From Eubacteriaceae bacterium (lineage in GTDB: Bacteria; Bacillota; Clostridia; Peptostreptococcales; Anaerovoracaceae): 64,000 nt of DNA. Under the pieces are notes generated by a model that saw only the letters and a list, made by a program, of their open reading frames with translations, was not told the origin of the DNA and ran no database searches. Location: positions 124,001-188,000 of the forward strand of contig CABIWW010000003.1 in NCBI GenBank assembly GCA_902362435.1, given 5' to 3'. Both the position numbers and the translations under genes were made by a program. Position 1 is the first letter of the stretch, and every line of letters starts with the position of its first letter. Below are positions 1-8,233 of this stretch, piece by piece.

Positions 1-99
1 GCCGTCTTTTGCTTCCATAACAATATAACCGAATTCCGATAAGTATTCACTTATTCCTTCTCTTAGCGTTTTATCATCTTCAACAACCAATATCTTCAT
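1..99 (-). CDS. Response regulator, N-terminal part (VncR-like), runs off the window
   Basis: The visible 33 residues begin MKILVVEDD and continue with an acidic pair and a receiver-domain beta-alpha pattern, the N-terminus of an OmpR/PhoB-type two-component response regulator. A GGAG-like ribosome site lies just before the ATG at 99. It follows the three ABC genes on the same strand, separated by a terminator. The order permease-ATPase-permease-regulator is that of the pneumococcal vex123-vncRS locus, so a VncR-like role is inferred. The output domain and any histidine kinase lie outside the window. Confidence 0.8.
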   Translation of the reverse strand, partial: MKILVVEDDKTLREGISEYLSEFGYIVMEAKDG

Positions 100-243
100 A
101 GCCAGTCTCCTTTTTTTGATTTATATGATTATATTATATATCACATATTCCTACTATGTTTTTTTACGATTTAATTTATATATTATTTGATTTTTCAGAC
201 AGTCAATCGGGCAGGGGCTGACATGCAGCCCCTCTCACCCATA

Positions 244-279
244 AAAAACTATAGGTGCCAAATGGCACCGACAGTTTTT
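244..279 (-). terminator. Rho-independent terminator after the Vex-type operon
   Basis: GGTGCC and GGCACC pair around an AAAT loop. The stem is extended past a 3x3 internal loop by AAAAACT/AGTTTTT, so the hairpin carries a T run in either direction. It overlaps the stop codon of the permease gene and separates that gene from the response regulator. Confidence 0.75.
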
Positions 280-1654
280 ATTTATTATCAATCAATAAAT
301 CTTTTGGATTTTTCTTTAAAATACCTGCTGAGGAAATGATCAGAGATATTATAAGCACCAGACTCATGAATAAAATCACATACAGCATAGACTTTGGCAA
401 TATGCTGATATCCAGACTTGTCAAAGTTTTGTTGAATCCATCAACTTCTGCCCCTCCGCCAAGCTGGCTCGATGATGATTGTTTTGCTATCTGTTTAGTG
501 ATATCACCAGTTACCTTATTTAATATATTATTTCCAAGGTTAGCACCTGTAAACCTAGCTAAGAAATAAGCTCCTGTAAATGCCGGAATTGATATGAACA
601 TCAATTCCATTAAGAATTGCCCGAAAATTGCTAACTTGGAAACTCCTAATGATAATAAAACTGCTATCTCTTTTTTCCTGGCATTCATCCACAGAAACAG
701 CAGTAACGAAACTACAGCACCTGCAAATATCAGAGAGCCGGCAAACAACTTATTCGCTATTGAATATATACCTGATATGGACTGCTGCAATGCAGGATAA
801 TTCGATGAACTTTTGATCAAATTATAATCTCTCCAATTTATATCCAGTTTTCCGAGATCTTTTATCACCTTATCTAAATTCTTATCGCCTTTTACAAAAA
901 AAGTCGCATCCTGATATACTGCTGTATCTTCTGTATTCCCGTAAACTTTAGCAGCTGTGTCGATATCCGTTATCAGAGTATTTTCGTAAAGCTCTTGTGC
1001 TGCACTTACACCACCATTATTATGTCCATCAAAAAGACCTTTTATCTCCGCTTCGACCGTTTCATCTGCACCTTTCTCATTATCAGCATCAAATAAATTA
1101 GACTTTACTTTTATCTTATCTCCAACTTTCAAATTATTCTTTTCTGCCAAATCTTTATGCATCAGAACTTTGTTTTTATCCTGATTTTCCAAATGTTCGC
1201 CTTCAATCAATTTATAGGCTCCTGACACGAATTTTGTTTCTTTTGACGAGTCATTAACTCCCGTCAGCATGACAGTTCTCTTAAAGTTTTTTGCTCTCTC
1301 CGGTGATTGATATGCAAGCGTTTCCTGAGTTTCTATAATGTCATGATCAACCAGATCAGCTACGCTGTTTATCCTTTTAACATAAGACTGTATATTTTCA
1401 GTTTCGGATATTTTTTTAATATCCTGTCCTTTTACATTGCCTCCTCCCCTGGGTGTGCCTGGATTTACCTGCCTGTTTATTTCCATAGAAAAGCTATTTG
1501 TAATACTGCCGAAAGTTTCTTCTGAAGCCCTGTTTGTAGCATCTTTAATAGACAAACTGATCAGACTAAGAGTTGACATTGATAAAATAACTAATAATAT
1601 TATGACTGATTTCAAACTTTTTCTAGTTACGTATGCAAAAGCATTTTTTATCAT
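278..1654 (-). CDS. ABC transporter permease, FtsX/MacB type (Vex3-like)
   Basis: The protein has 458 residues. One membrane segment lies near residues 15-33, then a large extracytoplasmic domain (about 40-295), then three hydrophobic segments in the last 160 residues. This is the MacB/FtsX permease plan. It starts 2 nt after the ATPase gene ends, and its N-terminus (MIKNAFAYVTRK) closely resembles that of the other permease (MIKNAIAYITRK), so the two are diverged paralogues likely to form a heterodimer. Such systems export peptides or sense envelope stress; the substrate here is unknown. The region is markedly AT-rich compared with the rest of the window. Confidence 0.85.
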   Translation of the reverse strand: MIKNAFAYVTRKSLKSVIILLVILSMSTLSLISLSIKDATNRASEETFGSITNSFSMEINRQVNPGTPRGGGNVKGQDIKKISETENIQSYVKRINSVADLVDHDIIETQETLAYQSPERAKNFKRTVMLTGVNDSSKETKFVSGAYKLIEGEHLENQDKNKVLMHKDLAEKNNLKVGDKIKVKSNLFDADNEKGADETVEAEIKGLFDGHNNGGVSAAQELYENTLITDIDTAAKVYGNTEDTAVYQDATFFVKGDKNLDKVIKDLGKLDINWRDYNLIKSSSNYPALQQSISGIYSIANKLFAGSLIFAGAVVSLLLFLWMNARKKEIAVLLSLGVSKLAIFGQFLMELMFISIPAFTGAYFLARFTGANLGNNILNKVTGDITKQIAKQSSSSQLGGGAEVDGFNKTLTSLDISILPKSMLYVILFMSLVLIISLIISSAGILKKNPKDLLIDNK

Positions 1655-1656
1655 TA

Positions 1657-2310
1657 CTACACCTCCGTATTGATTTTACTTACTTCTTTTAGTTTTTTAC
1701 CACTCAGCTCTAAAATGACGTCTGCGGCATCTGCGACCTCTTTACTGTGTGTTACAACTATCACACATTTATTTCTCTCTTTAGCCAGCTTCTTTAATAT
1801 CGCTATTATTTCTCCGGCAGTAGCACTATCCAGATTACCTGTAGGTTCGTCTGCTAATATTACAGGTGCTTCCGACACTAAAGCTCTTGCTATAGCAACT
1901 CTTTGCTGTTGACCACCTGATAATTTCATTACATTTCTTTTTATCTGTTTTTCATCAAGACCTAATTCGATCAAAATACTTTCTGATGATTTTTTATTTA
2001 CTAATCTGACATTTTCAATTGGAGACAAATAGTCTATCAGATTGTAGTTTTGAAATACTAAAGATATATTATTTTTTCTATGGTTACTATATCCCTTTTT
2101 CTCTATATTTTCATTTTTAAATAAGACTTGACCGGTCTGAGGTTTGTCCAGTCCAGCTAATAAAGAAAGCAGAGTAGACTTTCCTGCGCCTGATTTGCCT
2201 ATTATCGCATAAAATTTTCCAAGTTGAAATTTTTGATTTACTGATGATAAAATTTTCTCCCTTGAGTTGGTGTAACTATATGTTACATTTTTCATTTCTA
2301 ATACATCCAT
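1657..2310 (-). CDS. ABC transporter ATP-binding protein (Vex2/MacB-type)
   Basis: This is a 217-residue ATPase with Walker A GKSGAGKS at 38-45, signature LSGGQQQR, Walker B ILADEP and the TGNLDS sequence typical of LolD/MacB-class ATPases. It lies between the two FtsX-type permeases, 9 nt after the first and 2 nt before the second, so the three form one transporter. It should energise mechanotransmission or export by the two permeases. The order matches vex1-vex2-vex3 of Streptococcus pneumoniae; the assignment by order is inference, the ATPase class is clear from the motifs. Confidence 0.9.
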   Translation of the reverse strand: MDVLEMKNVTYSYTNSREKILSSVNQKFQLGKFYAIIGKSGAGKSTLLSLLAGLDKPQTGQVLFKNENIEKKGYSNHRKNNISLVFQNYNLIDYLSPIENVRLVNKKSSESILIELGLDEKQIKRNVMKLSGGQQQRVAIARALVSEAPVILADEPTGNLDSATAGEIIAILKKLAKERNKCVIVVTHSKEVADAADVILELSGKKLKEVSKINTEV

Positions 2311-2319
2311 TTTGATCTC

Positions 2320-3597
2320 CTAACTTATTTTTGATAATATTTCTTTTGGTTTCTTTACTAATATCATGGTGGAAGCGACGATCACTGACAAAATAATAAT
2401 ACTTATCAATATGAAATAGCTTTGTATCAAATTTTCCAAACACAATATCCAATCGTTTTTATTAAACAAACTATTGATAATGGCCGCTGAGTTATCAGAA
2501 CTGATAAACCCGTCAACAATCTGACTTAATAATAAGTTGCCTAGAAATAAAGATGATATTATGGATGGAAGAGATATAAATATCAATTCCAGAATAAATT
2601 GAGTCACGATCTTTATCTTACTGATACCAATTGATAATAATACTCCTATTTCATAAATTCTCTCCCTTAACCATAGGATCAATATCAGTGAAAGAACGAC
2701 TATTCCACTCAACATGACAGAACAAGTCATTATTTTTATAATATATTTTATACCCCTTACAGAATCTAATGTTTCTTCAAACGCAGTGGTGTCTTTTTCA
2801 ATGGTATACTCCGACCAATCGATTTTAAGCCTTTTTATTTTATTCAATGCTGAATCTGTGGCTTCCGGACTGCTTGAAAACATCAGAATTTTGCTGGCAA
2901 CTTCAGAACCTTCTGTCCTGCCCAATGCCTCTTGACTTGTCTCATAATCGACAAAGACCATGTTCTCACTGAAATCAGAAGATAATCCCGTATATTTTTC
3001 CTGCTTTTTCCCGGAGAAGATACCTACGACTTCAAATTTACATTCTTTTTTTTGCCCATTGTTATCAATTTCAATCAATTCAAGGCTGATTACATCATTT
3101 AACTTTAAATTATTTTCTTTTGCAAAATCTTCATGTATAAGAATTTTTCTTCTGTCATTTTCTTCAATATTCCTGCCTTTTTTAATGGTAAAGACTCCAC
3201 TGTTAAATAACGTATTTTTTTCAGTCTTATTTGCAGCTTCCAGAGAAAGAACATTTTTAAATTCATCAGGCAAATCATCTCTCTCTATTTTTTGTTCTCC
3301 ATCGACCACTTTAGCTTTTATGGGTTTTGCCAATCCATTATACTGAAAAACTTTTTCTTCAACTTCTTTTATTTTTTCTATATCCTTAAACTGGTGAATA
3401 TCAAAATAACCGCCGTCTTTTTTTGTTATTGATAACGAAGAATTAGAAATCTTATATAAAGACTCTTCCAGGCTGTTGCTTGATTTCATTATGCTTAAAC
3501 ACGAGTACAGGCAGGAAAGAAGTATTGTTAAGATAACAAATATGATAAAAGTTCTGTTTTTTTTCCTTGTAATATATGCTATGGCATTTTTTATCAC
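2320..3597 (-). CDS. ABC transporter permease, FtsX/MacB type (Vex1-like)
   Basis: The protein has 425 residues with an N-terminal membrane segment (about 17-35), an extracytoplasmic domain (about 40-285) and three C-terminal membrane segments. The start is a GTG at 3597 giving VIKNAIAYITRKK; an AAAGGG lies about 14 nt upstream, so the start is reasonable but not certain. It is the first transporter gene of the AT-rich operon. An 8-codon ORF and a tandem 11-bp repeat lie upstream and probably belong to its control region. The substrate is unknown; a short peptide is a possibility raised by the locus layout. Confidence 0.83.
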   Translation of the reverse strand: MIKNAIAYITRKKNRTFIIFVILTILLSCLYSCLSIMKSSNSLEESLYKISNSSLSITKKDGGYFDIHQFKDIEKIKEVEEKVFQYNGLAKPIKAKVVDGEQKIERDDLPDEFKNVLSLEAANKTEKNTLFNSGVFTIKKGRNIEENDRRKILIHEDFAKENNLKLNDVISLELIEIDNNGQKKECKFEVVGIFSGKKQEKYTGLSSDFSENMVFVDYETSQEALGRTEGSEVASKILMFSSSPEATDSALNKIKRLKIDWSEYTIEKDTTAFEETLDSVRGIKYIIKIMTCSVMLSGIVVLSLILILWLRERIYEIGVLLSIGISKIKIVTQFILELIFISLPSIISSLFLGNLLLSQIVDGFISSDNSAAIINSLFNKNDWILCLENLIQSYFILISIIILSVIVASTMILVKKPKEILSKIS

Positions 3598-3673
3598 TTT
3601 TTTACCAAGTCCCTTTCTGTTTTTTCACAATTAATCTACTTATCCTCATCTATATCTGAATATTGAAATAGAG

Positions 3674-3700
3674 TTAAAAACCGAGTAATACTTTTTTCAT
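3674..3700 (-). CDS. Eight-codon ORF with a strong ribosome site upstream of the Vex-type operon
   Basis: Reading leftward, AAAGGAGGG is followed at good spacing by ATG and the codons for MKKVLLGF, then TAA. The gap to the vex1-like start is 77 nt. In pneumococcus a short peptide gene (pep27) precedes vex1, so a leader or exported peptide is plausible. The stop follows a run of five T. A -1 slip there, or one sequencing error, would continue the frame through about 13 more mostly polar or acidic residues ending DEDK before a TAG. No homology to Pep27 itself is visible. Confidence 0.45.
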   Translation of the reverse strand: MKKVLLGF

Positions 3701-3738
3701 AAAATTTCCCTCCTTTATTTCTTATGCAGCAGCAGTTT

Positions 3739-3791
3739 ATTATCGCTTCAAAAGATATATTACGGACCCTTTATGAAACGTTTATGAAACG
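3739..3791 (-). promoter_or_regulatory. Tandem 11-bp repeat and -10 box upstream of the Vex-type operon
   Basis: TTTATGAAACG occurs twice in perfect tandem at 3770-3780 and 3781-3791. Read on the operon strand it is CGTTTCATAAA repeated at one helical turn, the layout of a binding site for an OmpR/PhoB-family response regulator. A GATAAT -10 box lies at 3739-3744, so the repeat sits just upstream of the -35 position. The response regulator at the left edge is the obvious candidate to bind it. The gene-free stretch 3598-3905 holds this site, the 8-codon ORF and the terminator at 3833-3880, nothing else that I can see. Confidence 0.6.
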
Positions 3792-3832
3792 ATATTGTGA
3801 AGTTTTGAAAAGCCGGTAAAATCTGAAAAAAA

Positions 3833-3880
3833 GGATGGCGCATTAACGATTTATGATCTTAAATCGTTAATGCGCCATCC
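3833..3880 (-). terminator. Rho-independent terminator with a perfect 21-bp stem
   Basis: The arms 3833-3853 and 3860-3880 are perfectly complementary over 21 bp with a 6-nt loop (TGATCT). On the minus strand the hairpin is followed by a run of seven T. It lies 26 nt after the ABC-F gene and ends that transcript before the Vex promoter region. The stem is unusually long for a bacterial terminator. Confidence 0.92.
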
Positions 3881-3905
3881 TCCGACGTCATATCCGTCAT
3901 ATGAT

Positions 3906-5672
3906 CTATTTCACCTGACTCAGCTCTTCCAGCTGTCCGCAGAGCTTGTCCACGGCTGTCAGATCGTTATTTTTAAAAGCCTCAGTGATAGCCGCTTCCA
4001 GCTCCTGCTTTCTTCTGTCGGTCTCCAGGTATGCCGAATCGAAATACCTGTCATAGACCATCTTTCGGAACTTTCTGGCTCGCATCCGCCTTACAGTATT
4101 ATCCTCGACAAGCAGTATAAAGTCCGCGCATCCGGCCGCCAGATAGAAGTCATGCGTCACCATCAGCACAGCTCCCTTGTAGTCTGCGATCGCCTTTTCC
4201 AGCGCGGTCTGAGCGTAAAGATCCAGATGGCTCGTCGGCTCATCCAGTATCAGCAGCTGCGCGTCTGAAGCCGCCAGCAGAGCGATCTGCAGCAGGTTCT
4301 TTTCGCCGCCGGAAAGCTGTCCCGCTTTCTGATCCATGCATTCCTCAGACAGGCAGTATTTCGCAAGGCACCTTCGCACCTCGTCGCGCGTCATGAATCC
4401 CGCATCCTGCATGATCTCATACACAGTCTTTTCCTCTTCCAGACTTTCTTCCTGCAGCTGGGAAAGGCACGCATAACTGATATTTTCATCTATATGGATC
4501 GCCGGATCGTCATTTCGCAGTATGTCGCGCACCAGCGTCGTCTTTCCTGTTCCGTTGGCGCCGATCAGCGCCGCCTTTTCACCGGGCATCAGCTGGAAGT
4601 CAACGTGCTCCAGCAGGTCCTCGTCAAAGCTCACCTGATAATCCGTGACGCTCAGCACCGGCTCTGAGCCTTCGCCCTCAGGTCTGACCTCAGGCAGCAC
4701 GATCTCCGGTTCGCGTATCTCTATGAACGGCGCCTTTATCTGCCGCGCCACGAGACGATCCAGCTGCGACTGCTTTGCATTGACCGACCGGCCGATGACC
4801 GGATTGACCTTTTCCGACGCACGCTTCCTCAGTATATCTACCATCTCCTGAGTGCGCGCGATCTCATCCTGCTCCTCGATATTCTGCAGCTTCAGTGCCA
4901 GCTTTTCCCTGAGGATCGAGCACCTGTACTCGGTATAAGTGCCGTCGAACTCCTGCAGATCACCGTTTTCCAGATGAAGTATCTTGTTGAAGCAGTGATT
5001 CAGCAGATATCTGTTATGCGTGATCACCAGCATCGTCCCTTTGTATTCGTTTATCAGCTGACACAGACCCGCCAGATTCCCGAAATCCAGGAACGCATCC
5101 GGCTCATCGAGGATCAGCAGATCAGGCGCCAGCAGCATTTCCCGCATTATCTGCAACAGCTTGTACTCCCCGCCGCTTATCTCGTGCAGCTTCGTATCCG
5201 CAAGCCCGCTCATGCCGGCCGCAGCCAGCTGCTTCGATATATTGCTTTCATAATTATCGCCGTCCATAGCCTCGTTCCGGTCGAGAAGCTGCTGATACTT
5301 TGCATACGAAGCCTCAAGATCCTCCGCCTGCGCCATCTCCTCGCAGACCGCCGCGATCTGTTCCTGCAGCTCCGTGAACCGCTCGCTCAGATACTCGAAC
5401 ACCGTTCGGTCACTCAGCTTGTCGCGTACGCTGAACTGACTGGCATACCCGATGCGGCAGTTTTCATCCACGATGATCTTTCCGTCATACAGATACTCCT
5501 CCGGATCGGTCAGGATCTCCACCAGCGTGGATTTTCCCGTGCCGTTGCTGCCGATCAGCGCGCAGTGCTGCCCCGCTTCCAGCGTGAACGAAACATCTTT
5601 ATATAAATCTTTTGCGCGAAAACCAAAAGAAAGGTTTTCCACTCGAATCAAATTTTCTCTTTCCTTTTCCAT
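3906..5672 (-). CDS. ABC-F family ATP-binding protein
   Basis: This is a 588-residue soluble protein with two ABC domains and no membrane segment. The first has Walker A GSNGTGKS (41-48), signature SGGEYKL and ILDEPDAFLD. The second has GANGTGKT, signature LSGGEKNL and ILDEPTSHLD. A charged helical linker joins them, and the C-terminus is a coiled-coil-like tail rich in E, K and L. ABC-F proteins act on the ribosome, either as translation factors or antibiotic protection proteins; which applies cannot be told from sequence alone. Its ATG lies 3 nt after the U32 peptidase stop with only a weak ribosome site, so translational coupling is likely. Confidence 0.9.
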   Translation of the reverse strand: MEKERENLIRVENLSFGFRAKDLYKDVSFTLEAGQHCALIGSNGTGKSTLVEILTDPEEYLYDGKIIVDENCRIGYASQFSVRDKLSDRTVFEYLSERFTELQEQIAAVCEEMAQAEDLEASYAKYQQLLDRNEAMDGDNYESNISKQLAAAGMSGLADTKLHEISGGEYKLLQIMREMLLAPDLLILDEPDAFLDFGNLAGLCQLINEYKGTMLVITHNRYLLNHCFNKILHLENGDLQEFDGTYTEYRCSILREKLALKLQNIEEQDEIARTQEMVDILRKRASEKVNPVIGRSVNAKQSQLDRLVARQIKAPFIEIREPEIVLPEVRPEGEGSEPVLSVTDYQVSFDEDLLEHVDFQLMPGEKAALIGANGTGKTTLVRDILRNDDPAIHIDENISYACLSQLQEESLEEEKTVYEIMQDAGFMTRDEVRRCLAKYCLSEECMDQKAGQLSGGEKNLLQIALLAASDAQLLILDEPTSHLDLYAQTALEKAIADYKGAVLMVTHDFYLAAGCADFILLVEDNTVRRMRARKFRKMVYDRYFDSAYLETDRRKQELEAAITEAFKNNDLTAVDKLCGQLEELSQVK

Positions 5673-5675
5673 AAC

Positions 5676-7919
5676 CTATAAAATTTCCTTGTTGAAATGT
5701 CCTCTCGTGTCCGTCTTCTGCCTGAACACCGATTTTTCCAGCGACCCTGCAAGCTTTTTCTGCGCCGTGCCGATGATGCGCTTCACTTCGTCGGCAGACT
5801 CTATCGTAAAGTTCAGCCTGAACGCTTCCACACCATTCACCGACGTCATCTCATCCAGCAGATTCAGGATCTTGCCGTTCAGTATCGTAGTAGTGCAGTC
5901 ATCATGCGACAGCACCGGGAACTCCCCGTACTCGTCCTTCAGCTCATAGCTGTTCTTTTTGCAAAGGCCGCACTGCCCCATTTTCTTCAGCGGACAGTAT
6001 TTCGTAAAGAGCAGCGGTGCGCGTCCGTACACGATCATCTCAAGCGCCGGATATCCGCCGTTTGCATCCCTGTAAGCCTCCACCAGATTGCTGATCTGGT
6101 TCCTGTTCAGCTCGTACGACAGCGTGATGCGCTTAGCACCGAGCTCGTGAAGCTGCCTGCAGCTTTCAGCATTGACGACGTTGAGCGAGTAGTCCGTCAC
6201 AAACGGATTAGTATCCCTGTAGCGATAGATCCCGCCGTATCCGCCGATCAGCAGCTCGCCGTCCTTCTCTTCATATGTGTTCTGATTTCTTCGTATAATA
6301 TTGTCAAAATATATGTCTTTTATGCCGCACGATCTGCACGCCTCGTACTGTTCCATGGTCGTGACAGTCGCCGTCAGGTACGGCTCCCGATGCGGGAAGG
6401 TCAGGCCTTCTTCAGGCTCCACGGTCTTCGTACGGTTTTTCCATTTTCCGAGCTTCGCCTCGCAGAGAGCCAGGGCGATCTGCCGTCTGGCACTGTTCAG
6501 CAGCTTTGCCGGTATGAACGCATCGTATTCCTCGAATTCCACGCTGCCGAGTTCGAACACGGTATCGTTCAGCTTCGAAAGCTGTTTAACCACCTGTTCT
6601 TTCGTCGTCGGGCTTTTCACCGCTTCACTGATGATCTCTTCGCTCTCGTAAAGGTACTGCAGGCCGAACGCCTCTGCATCTATGACGAGGGCGGATCCGG
6701 GATACGCGTAGACCTTCATGTCCAGCGGAAAACGCCTGAATTCCCCGTCGAGTGAGCTTTCCAGCTCCTTGTAAAAATGATAGTCCTTCGTCTTGTAGAC
6801 CACGTCACCCGGCCATAGCTTTTCCTTGATCCGGATATAGCACACTTTGTCAGCATGATTTATCAGCCTGCCGTCTCTGTCATACAGCTTCACGACTGAC
6901 AGATTGACGTCTTCCCCGTCGTGGTCGATCCTGATGATGTCGTTCTGGTTCAGCACGCGGTCGAGCGCTATTTCGTACATGCCTCGGTAGACCCTCGTGA
7001 TCCTGCCGATCTCATAGCCGAAATTGTTCGGTCTGCTGATATTGGTGATATCGCCGGGGTCTTCCCCGAACAGATAGCCCTTCGTGTACGTCCTGTTGAA
7101 AGTCTTGCGGAGATCTTCCCTGTCCTCCTCGCTGATGTCGCCGTCGAGTGCTTTCCTGTAGCGCGCCACGACGTTCGCAACATATGCCGGTTCTTTCATA
7201 CGGCCTTCTATTTTCAGCGAATCGATCACCTTCAGGTCATCCGTATAGTCGATGGTATTCAGGTCTTTCGTCGATAAGATGTAATTCCTGCCGAGAGACG
7301 CTCCCGTCGTCATGTCGATGATCTCGTACTGCTTGCGGCACGAGCCCACGCATCTTCCGCGGTTGCCGCTGCGGTATCCGATCAGCCCGGACATGAGGCA
7401 GTTTCCGGAGTACGATACGCAAAGCGCGCCGTGCACGAAGATCTCAAGCGGTATTTTTGCCGCCTTTCGTATAGCTTTCGCCTTGTCGATATCGACTTCA
7501 CGCGCCAGCACGACTCTGTCGGCGCCAAGCTCTTTGAAAAGCAGCGTCCCTTCCAGATCGTCTATCCCCATCTGCGTCGAACAGTGGACCTCCATGTCGG
7601 CAAAATGCTTCTCGGCATAGTCAAACACGGCCAGATCCTGCACGATGATCCCGTCCACACATATCTCATTGAGCTGCCGCAGCTGCTCCTGCATATCGCT
7701 GATCTCGTCTTCGAACACGATGGTATTCATCGTCACATATATTTTCACATCTCTCAGATGCGCATAGTCGACAGCTTCCTTCAGCGTGTCTGCCGAGAAG
7801 TTGTCCGAATATGCTCGCGCGCCGAATTTCTGCAGTCCCAGATAGATCGCATCGCAGCCGTTTGCTATCGCTGCTTTCAGTGCCTCCATATTGCCTGCCG
7901 GCGCCAGTAATTCCGTCAT
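5676..7919 (-). CDS. Peptidase U32 family protein
   Basis: The U32 signature is visible: EIFVHGALCVSYSGNCLMS followed by CxGxCRKxY with paired cysteines. The N-terminus MTELLAPAGNMEALKAA is typical of the family. About 747 residues is the long form with an extra C-terminal half that contains further cysteines (KYCPLKKMGQCGLCKK). Members act as collagenase-like peptidases or, like RlhA, in rRNA cytidine hydroxylation; the long form is nearer the RlhA group. An upstream ATG at 7937 is in frame, but AGGAG sits 7 nt before the ATG at 7919, so I chose 7919. It is co-transcribed with the ABC-F gene, which fits a ribosome-related role. Confidence 0.85.
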   Translation of the reverse strand: MTELLAPAGNMEALKAAIANGCDAIYLGLQKFGARAYSDNFSADTLKEAVDYAHLRDVKIYVTMNTIVFEDEISDMQEQLRQLNEICVDGIIVQDLAVFDYAEKHFADMEVHCSTQMGIDDLEGTLLFKELGADRVVLAREVDIDKAKAIRKAAKIPLEIFVHGALCVSYSGNCLMSGLIGYRSGNRGRCVGSCRKQYEIIDMTTGASLGRNYILSTKDLNTIDYTDDLKVIDSLKIEGRMKEPAYVANVVARYRKALDGDISEEDREDLRKTFNRTYTKGYLFGEDPGDITNISRPNNFGYEIGRITRVYRGMYEIALDRVLNQNDIIRIDHDGEDVNLSVVKLYDRDGRLINHADKVCYIRIKEKLWPGDVVYKTKDYHFYKELESSLDGEFRRFPLDMKVYAYPGSALVIDAEAFGLQYLYESEEIISEAVKSPTTKEQVVKQLSKLNDTVFELGSVEFEEYDAFIPAKLLNSARRQIALALCEAKLGKWKNRTKTVEPEEGLTFPHREPYLTATVTTMEQYEACRSCGIKDIYFDNIIRRNQNTYEEKDGELLIGGYGGIYRYRDTNPFVTDYSLNVVNAESCRQLHELGAKRITLSYELNRNQISNLVEAYRDANGGYPALEMIVYGRAPLLFTKYCPLKKMGQCGLCKKNSYELKDEYGEFPVLSHDDCTTTILNGKILNLLDEMTSVNGVEAFRLNFTIESADEVKRIIGTAQKKLAGSLEKSVFRQKTDTRGHFNKEIL

Positions 7920-8050
7920 CTGTTTCTCCTGTCTCATGATCGTCTCATTTATTTCTTTTCTGCAAAATGCAGATACTCATACAGAATATAATTTACCACA
8001 TATGCGGCAGGATTTCAAATCCGCGCTGGCGGCTGACATATGCTGACATC

Positions 8051-8079
8051 TTGACAGCCCTGATCTTTGCTGATAGAAT
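8051..8079 (+). promoter_or_regulatory. Sigma-A promoter of the MATE gene
   Basis: TTGACA (8051-8056) and TAGAAT (8074-8079) are separated by 17 bp, nearly the vegetative consensus. Transcription should begin near 8086, giving a leader of about 148 nt. Confidence 0.8.
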
Positions 8080-8091
8080 CTAGCTACAAAA

Positions 8092-8199
8092 CCGCTCTGC
8101 GGAGCGGTGTGGATTTTTCTGAAGGCAGCACGCTGTCTTTACTTTTCGCCACACGAAGACATTGAAGCTATCGATGTACTCGTGTGTTTTCTGTTTTTT
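8092..8199 (+). promoter_or_regulatory. Attenuator-like leader of the MATE gene
   Basis: The predicted leader begins with a compact hairpin, ACCGCTC-TGCG-GAGCGGT (about 8091-8108). A second hairpin at 8150-8186 pairs CACACGA with TCGTGTG and, inside it, ACAT with ATGT. It is followed at once by TTTTCTGTTTTTT. This is an intrinsic terminator placed inside the leader, 35 nt before the MATE start. Such an arrangement implies conditional readthrough, by a ligand, a protein or a leader peptide. I could not match it to a known riboswitch class. Confidence 0.5.
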
Positions 8200-8233
8200 G
8201 GCAGCAGACACACGGTAACAGAAAGGATTTTAA

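Noticed and set aside
4974..7910. Long plus-strand open frames opposite the ABC-F and U32 genes
   Set aside because: They lie entirely antisense to clearly conserved proteins, lack ribosome sites and show no family motifs. They follow from base composition.
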